64,000 bases of DNA from Miscanthus floridulus. Lineage: Eukaryota; Streptophyta; Magnoliopsida; Poales; Poaceae. Position numbers and translations under genes: made by a program. Below are positions 22,951 to 34,558 of this stretch, in pieces. A model generated the notes under the pieces. It saw only the letters and a list, made by a program, of their open reading frames with translations. It did no database searches and was not told the DNA's origin. How positions within the stretch are numbered: the first letter of the stretch is position 1; every line of letters begins with the position of its first letter. Location: the NCBI RefSeq assembly GCF_019320115.1, contig NC_089598.1:86443560-86507559 (forward strand), read 5' to 3'.

Positions 22951-25900
22951 ATGGTGGCGAAGAACAAGAGCAAGAATAAGGGCAAATCTGTCGACAAGGA
23001 GGCGTCGCTCAAGGTGATCGAGAACACCGAATTTGTTGCGATGCGGAAAATGCAGAGGCAACTCCCCAAGCCGTCGACTTCAGAGGCGGAGTTGGATCTG
23101 CTTGTTGCTCATGGCCTTCTTCAGGAGAAATGTCTCTAATTTCTCTGGTCCTGGTGAGCACGATGTCCCTTCTCCCACTCTGAATCAATCTGTTCTTTTT
23201 GTTCCTTTTATGCGGGCGGGGCTCTGTTATCCCCCGTCTAATTTCTTACTTGAGTTTCTTGGTCCTATGGGATTCAAATCCATCATCTTACCCCTAACGG
23301 GGTTCTTTTTCTTTCTACCTTCGTGCATTTTTGCGAAGTTTTTGTTGGAATTCCTCCAAATCTTCTTCTTTTTCGTCATTTTTTCCATGTGCGTTTGTCA
23401 GACGGAAATAATACTCCTTTTCTCGGTTGCTGCCTTATCCAATCCCGTCAGGGAGTTTCTTTCCCTTTTCTTACCCTTTCTGATTCTATCAAGAATTGGG
23501 CGGAGAAGTGGTTTTATATTTCAAAACCTGCTCTTTCCTTTTCTCATGATCTTTCTGTTCTTCCCGTTCCCCTCTCTATTTGGAAAGATAAAATCTCTTC
23601 TGCTGAGCGTGCTACTGTCAAACCTGTACTCGCTCGAGTTGCAGTGCTTAAATAGGCAAGCTTAAGTGGCAATTGTATAGTTGCCAGTTTCTTGCGTCGC
23701 CGGGTGCAACCTCTTATGCAGAGGGTGCATTACGGCTTTGAATATACTGGGCCCTCAGATCCTTCCCGACTTGTTCCTGATGTTGAGTTGCCTAAGGAGG
23801 TCATTCTTGAATGCCTGGGGCATATTCTGGGTGGGGTCTCTATGATGCCTGCTCGTGTTGAAGAGTATGATGCTGCTCATCCTCCTCCTGAGGTAAGTGG
23901 TAATCTCCTCCGAGTTCTTTTGGGTTTTTGTAATTCATATTCTATTTTTGACTTCTTTCTTCTTCTCTTGCAGGGTTTTGGTTGGGCTTTTAAGCTTGAG
24001 ATAGCTGTTGCTGGTGGTGGCGGGGCTGTTGTTGAAGAGTCCATCGAAGGAGATGAAGATGATGATGCTGTTGCCGGTCCTATGGTAGTTGCTGCTATCG
24101 GGCCGGGTTCTTCTTCTGCCAGGTTGATTACTGGCTTGTTTGAAGGTCACCACTCCTACGTTGAGTATGTTCCTGATCCTCAAATTGCTCAATATATCTT
24201 GTCATCTAGGAAGCGGAAGTCAGAGGTTGCTGCTAAGCAAATTTTACCCAAGAGGCAACGTTCAATTCGTCAGATTGCCTAAACAGGTAATGTTCTCATA
24301 GGTGAGCTTGTGCTTTCTCCTATGTTGTTTTTGCCTCTGTCTTTTGGTTTGCTTTGTTTTACTGATCCCAGCTTTTGTTGTCTTGATAGAAGGCCAGTCT
24401 GTTGTATTGAGCGAGGTGGAGACTAAGGATGAGGTCCCCTTGATCACTCGACCGTAAGTCTTCCGCTGTAAATTTTCTTGTGCTTGTCTTTTTGCTCTTT
24501 TCCTAAATAACTGAATTGCTTTTTTCATTATAGTCGAAAACCGGCACCTTGTGCCCCTTCTGTGATAGTTGTATCTACTTCTGTCCTGGAGGCCCTCCCA
24601 ATCCCCTCCTTTGAGGTGGTTGAGGATGATTTGTTCAATGTGCCTCTCCCGAATCTTGGCTTCTCAGGGGTGGCTGGAAACTTTAAGAAGGTTATCAAGT
24701 TAGTATATTTATCTTGTCTTCTGATTCGCCATTTTTGCTTTTGTCTCTGACTAGCCCGAGCTCTTTTTTCGAATGTAGGCCTTCAGAGGATACTTCTTCT
24801 TCCCTGGCTCTTGATGCTGGTGGACCTCTACAAGATTTTACTGCTGGTAAGTTATTTTCCTATTTATGCTTGCTTTCTTGGTTTTTTCTTTTCTATCTGA
24901 CGGGTTGTTTTCTTTGTAGCTTCTCTTCCACGTATTGCCTCTCCTGCTCCGCGTGTTGAGGAGGAGGCTATTGGAACTCTGGTGTCTCCTCCAATGGAGC
25001 ACCAAGTTAAAGTGAACTTAGGCATCCCTTTTGCTGCTCCTATTCTGCCGACCGGGTTGTCCCTGTTGGACAACCTCGAAGCAGCTGCTCGGGAGGATGC
25101 AGTGAATGGGGAGCCGGCTGATAATAATCCTTCGTCTGTTGCTGCTGTGGATGCTGCTGGACTTCTAGTACCGGCCAGCCTTTGACTTCTACTCCAAGTA
25201 CTCTCCTGTTAACTCAGGGTGGGGAGGAGTTGGTCCAACTCGGTCGTGTTGAGCGGCTGTCTGAGTTGGTTTCTTTGTGGGAGAATTTCTCAGGCATGTA
25301 TGGCGCCAAACTCAAGGTATTTGAGTTCTTTTTAACTTTCGATATTGGTTTTTTCTGCTGCTGTCTCACATATTTTTGCTTTGCAGTCTTTATTTCAAGA
25401 TCAGGATGTCTTGTTCAGTCCTCATGAGGTGCAATTTACTGCCATTGCTGAAGCCAATTTGCAAAGAAAGGAAGATGAGCTGGCTCAGACTGAAGTTGTC
25501 CTGACTTATGAGAAGGCGCAGCATGCTCTGATGGAGTCCGCCCTCAATGCTAAGGTGCTTGAGGCTGAGAAGGTGTGCGACTCATCTTTGCAGGCTGTTA
25601 CTGCTACTCAGAATGAGGTCTCCGCGTTGAAGAAAGAAAAAATTGGTGGGTTCTCCTTTCTTTGCATACTTGCTTTTCTGCCTTGTTTTTTCTTTCTTTC
25701 TTTGAGTTCTTTGTCTGCTTTCTTTTTAGCTCTTGTTAAGGATAAGGAGAGTTGGCAGAAAGAATGAGAGGAGATGGTCAATACCCTCCGTACTTCTCAA
25801 AATCAAGCCAAGTCTGTAAGTTCTTCTTCTGATATCAAATTGAAAGAGGCCCAAGATTTATTTGCTCAGGCCAAGCTGATTAGATCTGGAGCTGACCATG

Positions 25901-26334
25901 ACCTTGTTCTGGCTTTGAAGTCAGTACAAGATTTGCAGGAGAAGTTAGCAGCTGCCCATGATCAATTTTGGGCTCTCCAAACTAAGCTGACAGGTGCCCA
26001 AGATCAATTCCGGGCTTTTTATGAAGCTATGAAGCCTATTATTGCTGCTGTTTGTCGCCAGGAGGACTTTGCTCAAGGGTTGAGAGGCATTATCCCAGTG
26101 TTGTCAACTTGATTTTTTGAGTTTGTCAAGGGTGGTTTTTACCGTTGTGTAAACAATGTTATATCCTTCATCCGGGTTGCCACTCCTAATGCTCCGCTTT
26201 AGCAGATTGTAGATCCTTCCATGACTACAGAGTTTGCGCAGCGATGGGATGAGGCGAATGTGGAGCTTGGTGGTCTTACAGACCAAATCTTGGAATAGAT
26301 GGATGTGCTTCTTGCTATGCCTCCAGCTCCTTAG
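22951..26334 (+). pseudogene. Intron-containing antisense extra gene with Transposase_28-like domain
   Basis: Starts ATG 22951 (MVAKNKSKNKGKSVDKE). The first exon, with frame breaks near 23139 and 23290, carries the PF04195-type domain: FVPFMRAGLCYPPSNFLLEF, then STFVHFCEVFVGIPPNLLLF and WAEKWFYISKPAL. Introns with GT-AG borders follow: gtaagt after 23892 to tgcag before 23974; then 24288-24389, 24454-24533, 24701-24778, 24848-24919, about 25317-25386 and about 25647-25729. Later exons encode an acidic linker and a long coiled coil (FAQAKLIRSGADHDLVLAL). It ends at TAG 26332-26334, with internal TGA and TAG stops near the end. It lies opposite to gag-pol in the same element. Its role is unknown to me. 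Confidence 0.75.
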
Positions 26335-26595
26335 ATGTTTTGTGTAATGAACTTGTGGTTTCTTGTAATATATACTTGTCTCTAAAAATATGATCAGGCT
26401 TTGCTCTGCTTTTGAATTTGTCTTTGACTGAAATGAGCAGGCTTCGACCTGTCTTTCTTTTTCTTCTAAGATGTCTTTGAATAATATAGAAAAGTTTTGC
26501 CCTGTCTTTCCTTGTGGCTTTTTTCTGCTTTGCCATAGCTTGTTTCTTCTTGTGATGTAGTAGAGTTGATGGAGTTGATTATCCTTTTCTTGGGG

Positions 26596-27305
26596 TAATC
26601 AACCGATTTGTACTGTAGATCGCTCCTTGGGCGAAGTAGTCGATCATACCGCTCTTTGGGTCGGTGACCGAGTTGTTTGGAGTGTTTGTGCCGCTCTTTG
26701 GGCGAAGTAGTCGATTGTACCGCTCTTGGGGTAGACGATCGAGTTGTTGGAGTGTTTGTGCCCCTCCTTGGGCAACGTAGTCAATCATGCCGCTCTTGGG
26801 GTAGGCAACCGAGTTGTTGGAGTGCTTGTGTCCCTTTCTGGGCGAAGTAGTTGATCGTACCACTCTTGGGGTAGGTGACCGAGCTGTTGGAGTATTTGTG
26901 CCGCTTCTTGGGTGAAGTAGTCGATCGTACCACTCTTGGGGTAGGCGACCGAGTTGTTGGAGTGCTTGTGCCGCTTCTTGGGCGAAGTAGCCGATCGTAC
27001 CACTCTTGGGGTAGGCGACCGAGCTGTTGTAGTGCTTGTGCCGCTTCTTGGGTGAAGTAGTCGATCATACCACTCTTGGGGTAGGCGACCGAGCTGTTGG
27101 AGTGCTTGTGCCACTTCTTGGGTGAAGTAGTCGATCGTACCACTCTTGGGGTAGGCGACCAAGCTATTGGAGTGCTTGTGCCGCTTCTTGGGTGAAGTAG
27201 TCGATCGTACCACTCTTGGGGTAGGCAACTGAGTTGTTGGAGTGTTTGTGCCGCTTCTTGGGTGAAGTAGTCGATCGTACCACTCTTGGGGTAGGCGACC
27301 GGACC
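26596..27305. repeat. 70-bp minisatellite, about ten copies
   Basis: The unit contains GGCGAAGTAGTCGATCGTAC, CACTCTTGGGGTAGGCGACC and GAGTTGTTGGAGTGCTTGTG. The TTGGAGTG phase point recurs at 26679, 26749, 26819, 26889, 26959, 27029, 27099, 27169 and 27239, exactly every 70 bp. Because 70 is not a multiple of three, any open frame cycles through three readings of the unit, and the minus strand is open in more than one frame over 530 bp. I regard those ORFs as by-products. The array sits between the 3' ends of the converging extra gene and pol. Confidence 0.92.
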
Positions 27306-27424
27306 CGTATAGCACAACCGTTTCCAGGTTGGCTATTTGCAGGGTAAGTAAGCAATCGTACCAGCTCTTGGGGTAAGCGATTGCGCTCGTATAGCAACAA
27401 CTGTTTCTGGGTTGAGCTGTTTGT

Positions 27425-27705
27425 AGGGCTGCCCCTTTTTCCCCAACCTGATTACAGGTTGGTTCTATCCGTTGGATAGGGCTGTCAGTCGTACCATCTC
27501 TTTATGGTAGAGTGAAAAATTCTAGCTTGGGTCTCCTTACCCAAGAAGCTATTTGGCCATTGGCCATCAGTCAGACCATCTCCATATGGTTGAGTGACAA
27601 GATTGCCCATGTAGCGCAACCGTTTCTGGGTTGGCTGTTAATAGGGAAGCCCCTTTTTCCCCAACCTGATTACGGGTTGGTTCTGTCCGTTGGACAAGGC
27701 TCATA
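27425..27705. repeat. Direct repeat pair in the gypsy spacer
   Basis: CCCCTTTTTCCCCAACCTG followed by ATTAC[A/G]GGTTGGTTCT occurs at about 27431 and again at about 27651. Each is preceded by a CAACYGTTTCTGGGTTG phrase and followed by TCCGTTGGA. The pair looks like an older, diverged repeat next to the 70-bp array. Confidence 0.7.
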
Positions 27706-27773
27706 TTTGAAGCTGTTCTTCTTAAAGAATCTCTATTTTATTTCTCTTGAAACTTGAGTACAATCTGTTGTAC

Positions 27774-30413
27774 TTAATTGTAGAATCTTTTGAGCTGGCT
27801 GATATGCCAAGTGTTCTTTATAGGTATTTCATCTGGAGTCATCAACTCGTATGTGACGGGTCCTGTTGCTGTCTTCACAATGAAGGGTCCTTCCCATGGA
27901 CTGAGTAATTTGTGCCGTCCATCTTTCTTCTGGATTAGTTGTAGTACTAAGTCCCCTGGCTTTAGTGATCGGGGTTGAGTACTTTTGTCATAATGTCTTC
28001 GTAACCCTTGCTGATATCTTGCATTTTGTATGATTGCACTGTCTCTTATTTCTTCTATTGAATCAATTTCTAACCGCCTTGTTTCTTCTGCTTCGCCTTC
28101 TTCATATTGTTCTATTCTTGGAGATAGCCATATTAAGTCGGCTAGTAGTACTGCCTCTGATCTGTAGACCAGAAAGAACGGTGAGTATCCAGTTGCTCTG
28201 TTGATCTGGGTTCTTAGACCCCATACTACTTTCGGTAATTCATCGATCCATTTTCCACCATAAACTTTCAAATCTTCATATAATCTTGGTTTTAAACCTT
28301 GTAATATGAGTCCATTTGCTCTTTCGACTTGTCCATTGGCCTGCGGGTGTGCTACTGATGCAAAGTCGATTTCTATCCCACAATCTCTTGCCTAGTATTG
28401 GAATTCTCTTGCTGTAAATGGTGAACCAAGATATGTGATTATTCTATTGGGCATGCCAAACCTATGCATGATATCTTGTATGAATTCCACTGCCTTTTCT
28501 GCACTGTATTTGACCAAAGGTTTGTATTCAATCCACTTTGTAAATTTGTCGATTGCCACAAATATGTATTTGAAGCCTCCTTTTGCTTTTTTGAGTGGTC
28601 CGACTTGATCCAGCCCCCAGCATGAGAACGGCCAAGCCGGTGGTATGCATATTAAGTTGTGAGCCGGCACATGTGATTGCCTAGCAAACATTTGGCAATT
28701 CTTGCATGTTCTGACGAGCTCTTCTACATCTTTGAGTGCTGTTGGCCAATAGAAACCGGTTCTGAATGCTTTGCCGACTAGTGTCCTAGAGGCTGCATGA
28801 TTTCCATAGCATCCTAAGTGGATTTCGTCCAAGATTTCCTTTCCTTTATCTGTCGGAATACATTTAAGTAATACTCCTAATGATGGTGCTCTTTTGTATA
28901 GTTTATCCCCCACTAGAACGTAGTTTTTGCTTCTTCATACAACCCGAGTTGCTTCTACTTTGTCTTCAGGTAGTTTCTTCTCTTTGATAAAATCAATGTA
29001 TGTTTGTCTTAAATCACTTTGTATGATCATGATTTGTCTTGATCTATTTCCATTGGATCTGTTGTCTCCTTTTTTTTCTGTGTTTCCGAGTTGTTTGATG
29101 GATGGGGCTGTGAGTTCTTCCACAAATATACCTGGTGGTACTTTTGCTCGATCTGATCCTAATTTGGCTAGCACATCTGCTGCAACATTGGAATCTCTTA
29201 GTACATGATGGATTTCGAGCCCTAGGAAAATTTTCTCCAATTTTCTGACTTCTGCACAGTACGCATCCATATTATCTTTTGTACAATCCCAATCCTTGTT
29301 GACTTGATTGATTACTATAGCTAAATCACCATAGACAAGTAGTCTTTTGATCCCAAGCGAGCTTGCAACTCTTAGACCGTGTATTAATGCTTCGTATTCT
29401 GCCTCATTGTTAGTTGCCTGCCAAAGTATTTGTAGCACATATTTTAACTATCTCCCTTTTGGTGATGTGAATAGTACTCCTGCTCCAGCTCCTCCTAACT
29501 TTAGGGAACCGTCAAAATACATTTTCCAATGATCAAGTATTGGTTCGGGTTCTTTTTGACTGATTTCTGTCCATTCAGCAATGAAGTTGGATAATGCTTG
29601 AGATTTGATTACTGTTCTTGGTTTAAAGTCTAGGTTGAGAGCACCGAGTTCTACTGCCCATTTTGATATCTGACCTGTTGCATCTTTGTTGTGTAGAATG
29701 TCTTGAAGTGGAAAATTGGTTACCACTGTAATCTTGTGTTCATGGAAATAATGTCTCAGCTTTCTTGATGATATCAACACTGCATAAAGTAGTTTTTGCA
29801 CGTGTGGGTATCTCACTTTTGATTCTGTTAGTACTTCACTTATGTAATAGACTGGTCTTTGCATTTTGTATGCGTGTTCGGGTTCTTCTCTCTCAACCAC
29901 AATTGCTGTGCTGACAATGTTCTTGGTTGTTGTAATGTATAGCATCATGTCCTCTTTGTCTTTTAGTGGTGTCATTACTGGTGATGATGCCAAGTATTCT
30001 TTTAACTTTTGGAATGCTTCTTCTGCCTCTTCTGTCCATTCAAAATTTCCTGCCTTTTTCAATAATTTGAAGAAAGGTAGCCCTTTTTCTCCTAGTCGAG
30101 AGATGAATCTGTTGAGTGCTGCCATGCATCCTATAAGCTTCTGTATGTCTTTAACTTTCTTTGGAGGTTTCATATCCATGATGGCTTTAACCTGCTTTGT
30201 ACTTGCTTCAATTCCTCGGTTACTGACTAGAAACCCGAGTAGTTGTCCTGATGGTACCCCAAAAACACACTTTGTGGGGTTTAGCTTCCACTGCCATGCT
30301 TTTAGATTCTTGAAAGTCTCCTCAAGGTCTTCTATCAATGATCCGGGTTCTTTTGTCTTGATTACTACATCATCAATGTATGCTTCTGCATTTCTTCCGA
30401 CTTGACTCCCCAA
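27774..30413 (-). pseudogene. pol of the 14.3-kb gypsy element: RT end, two RNase H domains, integrase
   Basis: One minus-strand frame broken by four stops. It opens inside the reverse transcriptase with the catalytic AYIDDVV motif, then the thumb and connection (LGFLVSNRGIEAS; FEWTEEAEEAFQKLKEYL), RT-linked RNase H (LRHYFHEHKITVVTNFPLQD), a second RNase H (MYFDGSLKLGGAGAGVLF; NNEAEYEALIHGL) and integrase (YGNHAASRTLV; CKNCQMF zinc-binding part; GLDQVGPLKKAKGG and AIDKFTKWIEYKPL core; SPWEGPFIVKTATG C-terminus). Stops lie at 29448-29450 (TAG), 28935 (TGA), 28392 (TAG) and the true end at 27774. A frameshift near 30390 separates it from the upstream part. Confidence 0.88.
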
Positions 30414-33400
30414 GCAAGTTTGAATTGCTCTTTGATATGTTGCCCCTGCATTTTTAGCCCAAAAGGCATTGATTTATAGCAATATGCCCCAAAGGGTGTA
30501 ATGAACGAAGTCTTGCTTTGGTCTTCTTCTCTTAAGGATATTTGATGATAGCCTGAATAGCAATCTAGAAAGGATAACAGAGCTGATCCTGCTGTCAAGT
30601 CGATGATTTGATCAATCCTTGGTGGGACATATGGATCTTTTGAGCAATGTTTGTTGAGGTCTGTGTAGTCAATGCACATGCACCATTCTTTTGAATTCTT
30701 CTTCTCTACTAGGACCGGGTTGGCAAGACAATCCGGGTTGATTATTTCTCTGATGAATCCTGCTGCCATGAGCTTGGTGATCTCTTTTTTGATTGCTGCT
30801 TTTCTGTCTGGAGTGAATCTTCGTAACTTCTGCTTAACGGGTTTGGACCCTTTGTTCACATCAATTATGTGCTCAGCCAACTCCCTTGGGACCCTTGGCA
30901 TGTCTGCTGGCTTCCAAGCGAAAATATCTTTGTTGTCCCGAAGAAAGTTGGTGAGCGTGAGTTCCTATTTGTGGTCGAGATTTGCACTGATGATTGTCGT
31001 CTTCTCCGGATCACCAGTCAGTAGGTCAATAGTCTTGGTAGCGGCTTCTTTTGGTGGTGCGAAGTTGCTTGGCTTCTTAGCCAGTATCTTAATCTCATCT
31101 GGGTTCATTTCGTTGGCTAGCATTGCAATCTCCTTTCCTTCCTTTATATCTTGTAATCTTTCGGATATTTCTACTGCTTGTACATCGCAATCATGTGCTT
31201 TCTTTAGATCTCCTTTCAATGATAATACACCCTTTGTTGTTGGCATCTTGAGCAGTAGGTATGAATAATGTGGTACTGCCATGTATTTTGTTAAAGCTGG
31301 TCTCCCAAGTATTGCGTGGTAGCATGATTCAAAGTCTGCAACTTCGAATTTGATGAATTCCGTCCGGTATTTGTCTAGTGTGCCAAAGGTGACGGGTAGG
31401 GTTATCTGTCTGAGGGGCATAGCTGCTCTGCCGGGTACTATTCTGTAGAATGGTGTGCTTGTGGGTGTCATTAGACCTTCACAATCCAGATTCATCCTTT
31501 TGAGAGTATCTGCGAAAATTATGTTAAGTCCGGCTCCTCCATCGATGAGTACTTTAGTTACTGCTACTCCTGCGATAGTCAGACCCAGTACCAGCAAGTA
31601 GCATCCTACGTTTGCTGCACTAGTCCATTGGTCTTCTCTTATGAAGTGGATGGGGTACTCTGACCAATCTAGATATCTTGGGATGGCTGGTTCAACTGCC
31701 ATGATGGCTCTATGAGCTAGTTTCTCTTGTCTTTTGCTTCGTGTGTTAGGAACACCTGAAAATATCACCGCTAATTGACGTTGGGGTTCTTGATAATCTC
31801 CTTCAGCTTTCTTTTCCTCCTTCGTGGATTCTTCTTGCTTTGGCTCTGAGTTGTTTTGATTCCTGTTTTCTTTCTTCATGAATTGCCGCTGAAAAGTGCT
31901 GCATTCAACTAACTTGTGTCTGGCCCCTGGGTGTATGTGACACGGCATGTTTTCTATGTTTTCCGGCACTCTTCCTCGGTAGTTGTTACTCTGATAGTTG
32001 CTATTACTGTTGTAATCGATGTTGTTACGGTTGTTGCTATTGTTATAGTTGCCATTGTGATTGCTACCATTGCTATCATTGCCGTTGCCATTGTATCTTC
32101 TTTTGTTGTCTGTGGTTGCCACCATATTGTCCTGCCTTGGTCTTTTGTCTTGCTGTCTATAATCAGGTCTTCTATTCTCTGGGTTGTCCCTAGCAAATCT
32201 GTGCCAAGTTCTTTCTTCTGACAAAATTAGCTTCTCAACAACCTTCTTGAAGTCTTCATTTGTTCTTGGGTTCTCATTGAAATAGTCCTTGTATTGCCAG
32301 TTTGCCTAGATTCCTTCTGCAAAGGCCTCTATCACCTCCCTATCAGTAATGTCGTGGACTTGAGCCCTGAATTCTCCAAATCTCCTATAGTATTCCCTTA
32401 GACTTTCTCCTCTCCTTTGCTTTACTCCTTTCAATTCGGCTGCAGTCATTAGATGGGTAATAATGCCTGCGAAGTTGTTGCAGAAAGCTTCTTTCAAGTC
32501 TTCCCAATACCTGATTGATCTTGGCCTCAATTTGTCAAACCATTGTAGCGGCATTGCTTCGAGGGCCATTGGGAAGAATAGAGCCTTGATGTCGTCGTCT
32601 CCTCCAGCTAATTCAATAGATTGGGAGTAAACCCTTAGCCATTGTCTTGGTTCGACTTTGCCATCATACTTGGAATGATTTGCTGGTTTAAACTTGTGCG
32701 GTAGCTTTAAAGTTTGTAGTCTTCCTGTGAAATAAGGGAATCTATCGTATGGTTCCGTTCTTCCGTAATCTGGCAATCTTGCCCTTCTGTAATAAGACCT
32801 ATCTTCTTTTAACTCAGACTCTCCGTAGTCATCTTCTTTGTCAAATCTTCTTGATATTTCTTGGTAGCGTTGGCTCAATTCTGGTTTGTCTCTTTCTTGT
32901 TGCTTTGAGTAGTGTTCCTTCCTTCCATTGATATCAGCACTTTCTACTGGTCCTATCCTTTGAAAATTCGATTTTTTGGGTGGCTGCTCCCTTTGTGGCT
33001 CCTATGGAATTTCTTTGCTGAGTTGTTTTTCTAATCCCCTGACTTCTTTCTTCTGGTCTTCCTTTGCTTTCTCGTTATTCGTGAGGGTGTACAACTCCTT
33101 TGTTAATTCTTCAATTCTTTCCCTTTTTGTATTTTTTGTGGCTTCTTTTTTCGCCTTCTTTCTGTTGTATTCCGTTAGCTCCGCTTTGTATTTATTCTAG
33201 ACTTGCTTCCTTTGTTTAGCCCGATTCCTCCTTCCAGCTTTCAATTTGTTCTTCTTTAGCCTTGCTAGTCTTTGCTCATCATTTTTGTTGCTGTCGCTTT
33301 TCTCATCTGGTGAGATGTTACCTTCTGATTTGTCTAAAGATTTTATATCTGGTATCTGTGGTGGTTCCAAAGGTTGTTCTAACTGCTCCGCCATGTATAC

Positions 33401-33571
33401 AGTATACCTCTTCCGAGCTCTTCTTATACGGTATTCCATCCTTCGTTTGGTTGAGCTGTCTGTAGCTTCTAAACTAGATCCGAGTTCTTTTCCCTCTTGA
33501 TAAGGTAGTTCTTCAACGCGCGTGCTAGTCTGGACTTTGCTTGAGGTGAAAGAACCTGGCCAATACACCAC
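30365..33571 (-). pseudogene. gag C-terminal part, protease and RT N-terminal part of the 14.3-kb gypsy element
   Basis: A single minus-strand frame with in-frame stops at 33197, about 33003, 32306 and 30965, all TAG. It reads a basic coiled region (RRMEYRIRRARKRYTVYM), the gag core (PANHSKYDGKVEPRQWLRVY; LQWFDKLRPRSIRYWEDLKE; GESLREYYRRFGEFR), an Asn-rich linker with CHIHPGARHKLVEC in place of the usual zinc knuckle, and an aspartic protease whose core reads VLIDGGAGLNIIF, as in other Tat elements. Then comes the reverse transcriptase start (MPRVPRELAEHIIDVNKG; CIDYTDLNKHCSKDPY; LSFLDCYSGYHQI). The frame breaks near 30390. Confidence 0.85.
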
Positions 33572-34026
33572 ACAATCTTGCGGGTCACTGTCATGATCAT
33601 CCCTTCTTGTGCTCCCTCCAGGAGTATTCTTCTTGCTGAGTTCATCTTGTTTTGGGTAAAGTGTTGATAGACTGATGCCGCGTTGCGCAGTCCGTAAGTT
33701 CCCAAGTTCTTCTTTGAGTTGTATGGGTCGTATCCCTTCGCGATCGTTGTTGTGTCTCCGAGTCCAATTAGGCTTGGCTCTTGTGCCGTGAAGATTGTCT
33801 TGGAATCAGGTTGTATCTCTTTTTTAGAGTCGGTTTCGTATCCGCTTTCTTCCTTATTCCGAGTTGTATCCGAAGTTGAGAGTTTCATCATCTTCTCGGC
33901 GAGTTTGTATTGAACTTTGTCATCGAATTCTTTTTCTTCTCGGAGACAGGTACGAAGCTTGCCGTCGCCGTCAGCCTTGCAGATCCAGGATCTGAAGACA
34001 AAGGTTGTTCCCACCGAAAATGTCAT
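33469..34026 (-). pseudogene. gag N-terminal part of the 14.3-kb gypsy element
   Basis: ATG 34026 (MTFSVGTTFVFRS) is the first Met after the primer-binding site, so I prefer it to the longer open frame, which starts inside the LTR. The 185-residue piece includes FDDKVQYKLAEKMMKLS and LGTYGLRNAASVYQHF and ends at TAG 33469. The rest of gag continues in another frame (33571 onward), so one frameshift separates them. It has no catalytic motif and would be a structural protein. Confidence 0.65.
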
Positions 34027-34072
34027 CTTGAGGTTGAGGTCCGCCGAACTCTCGAGAAAAAATTCATCGAAA

Positions 34073-34091
34073 GCCCCTACCTGGCGTGCCA
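34073..34091 (-). other. Primer-binding site of the 14.3-kb gypsy element
   Basis: The minus strand reads TGGCACGCCAGGTAGGGGC two bases inside the 5' LTR (which ends at 34094). It resembles the site at 9201-9219 in the other Tat element. Confidence 0.75.
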
Positions 34092-34093
34092 GC

Positions 34094-34558
34094 TGTCGAT
34101 GTTTTACCACCGATAGCCTGCCACGGGGGTACCTGGGATAGTTGTTCGGGCTTCGGTGAATCGTGGAATTTGGTGGTTACGCAAAGAGACTCACGATTTA
34201 TACTGGTTCAGGCCCTCGACTTGGTCGAGTAATAACCTTACGTCAAGTTTTGGCGTTAGCCTGTTTGCGTTGTATTGCTTTGAGTATCAGGTATGCGTTC
34301 TCTTCTTACAATGGGTACCCTCACCAGCCCTTTATAGTCTAGGCGCTGAGAGGCGTTGTTTATGTCCTATTCGGATACAAGGTCAGAGTCCTAAGCTACG
34401 CTTCGGGCGCCTTTCCTTGTATAGTTTGCGTTGGAGTTTTGGTTTTGCACGTTGCTTTGCTCCACATTCTTCTTGGAGATTGGGCTGTAGGCCTTGTTAC
34501 CAAGGCCTACCTCCCTGCAGTATGGTCTATGGGGGGCCCATAGGGTTCCCCATCGACA
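34094..34558 (-). repeat. 5' LTR (right copy) of the 14.3-kb gypsy element
   Basis: 465 bp, TGTCGATG...CATCGACA, with a candidate TATA box (CTTTATA at 34330-34336, TATAAAG on the minus strand). Followed by the TAGAC duplication at 34559-34563 and then the host copia LTR. Confidence 0.92.

Larger units (their letters stand above)
20260..34558 (-). mobile_element. Ty3/gypsy Tat-type retrotransposon, 14299 bp, minus strand
   Basis: LTRs of 465 bp (20260-20724 and 34094-34558) begin TGTCGATG and end CATCGACA. TAGAC is duplicated exactly at 20255-20259 and 34559-34563. On the minus strand it carries the primer-binding site (34073-34091), gag, protease, reverse transcriptase, two RNase H domains and integrase down to 27774. 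The remaining 7 kb hold a 70-bp minisatellite, an intron-bearing gene on the plus strand (22951-26334) and 2.2 kb without coding sequence. Tandem RNase H domains plus an antisense extra gene point to the Tat clade (the group with Grande, RIRE2 and Ogre). Confidence 0.92.

Noticed and set aside
26596..27305. CRISPR-like regular array
   Set aside because: The units are contiguous 70-bp repeats with no unique spacers, in a plant retrotransposon.
26781..27317. Overlapping 176- and 178-codon minus-strand frames
   Set aside because: They are translations of the 70-bp minisatellite in different frames, open only because the unit lacks stops.
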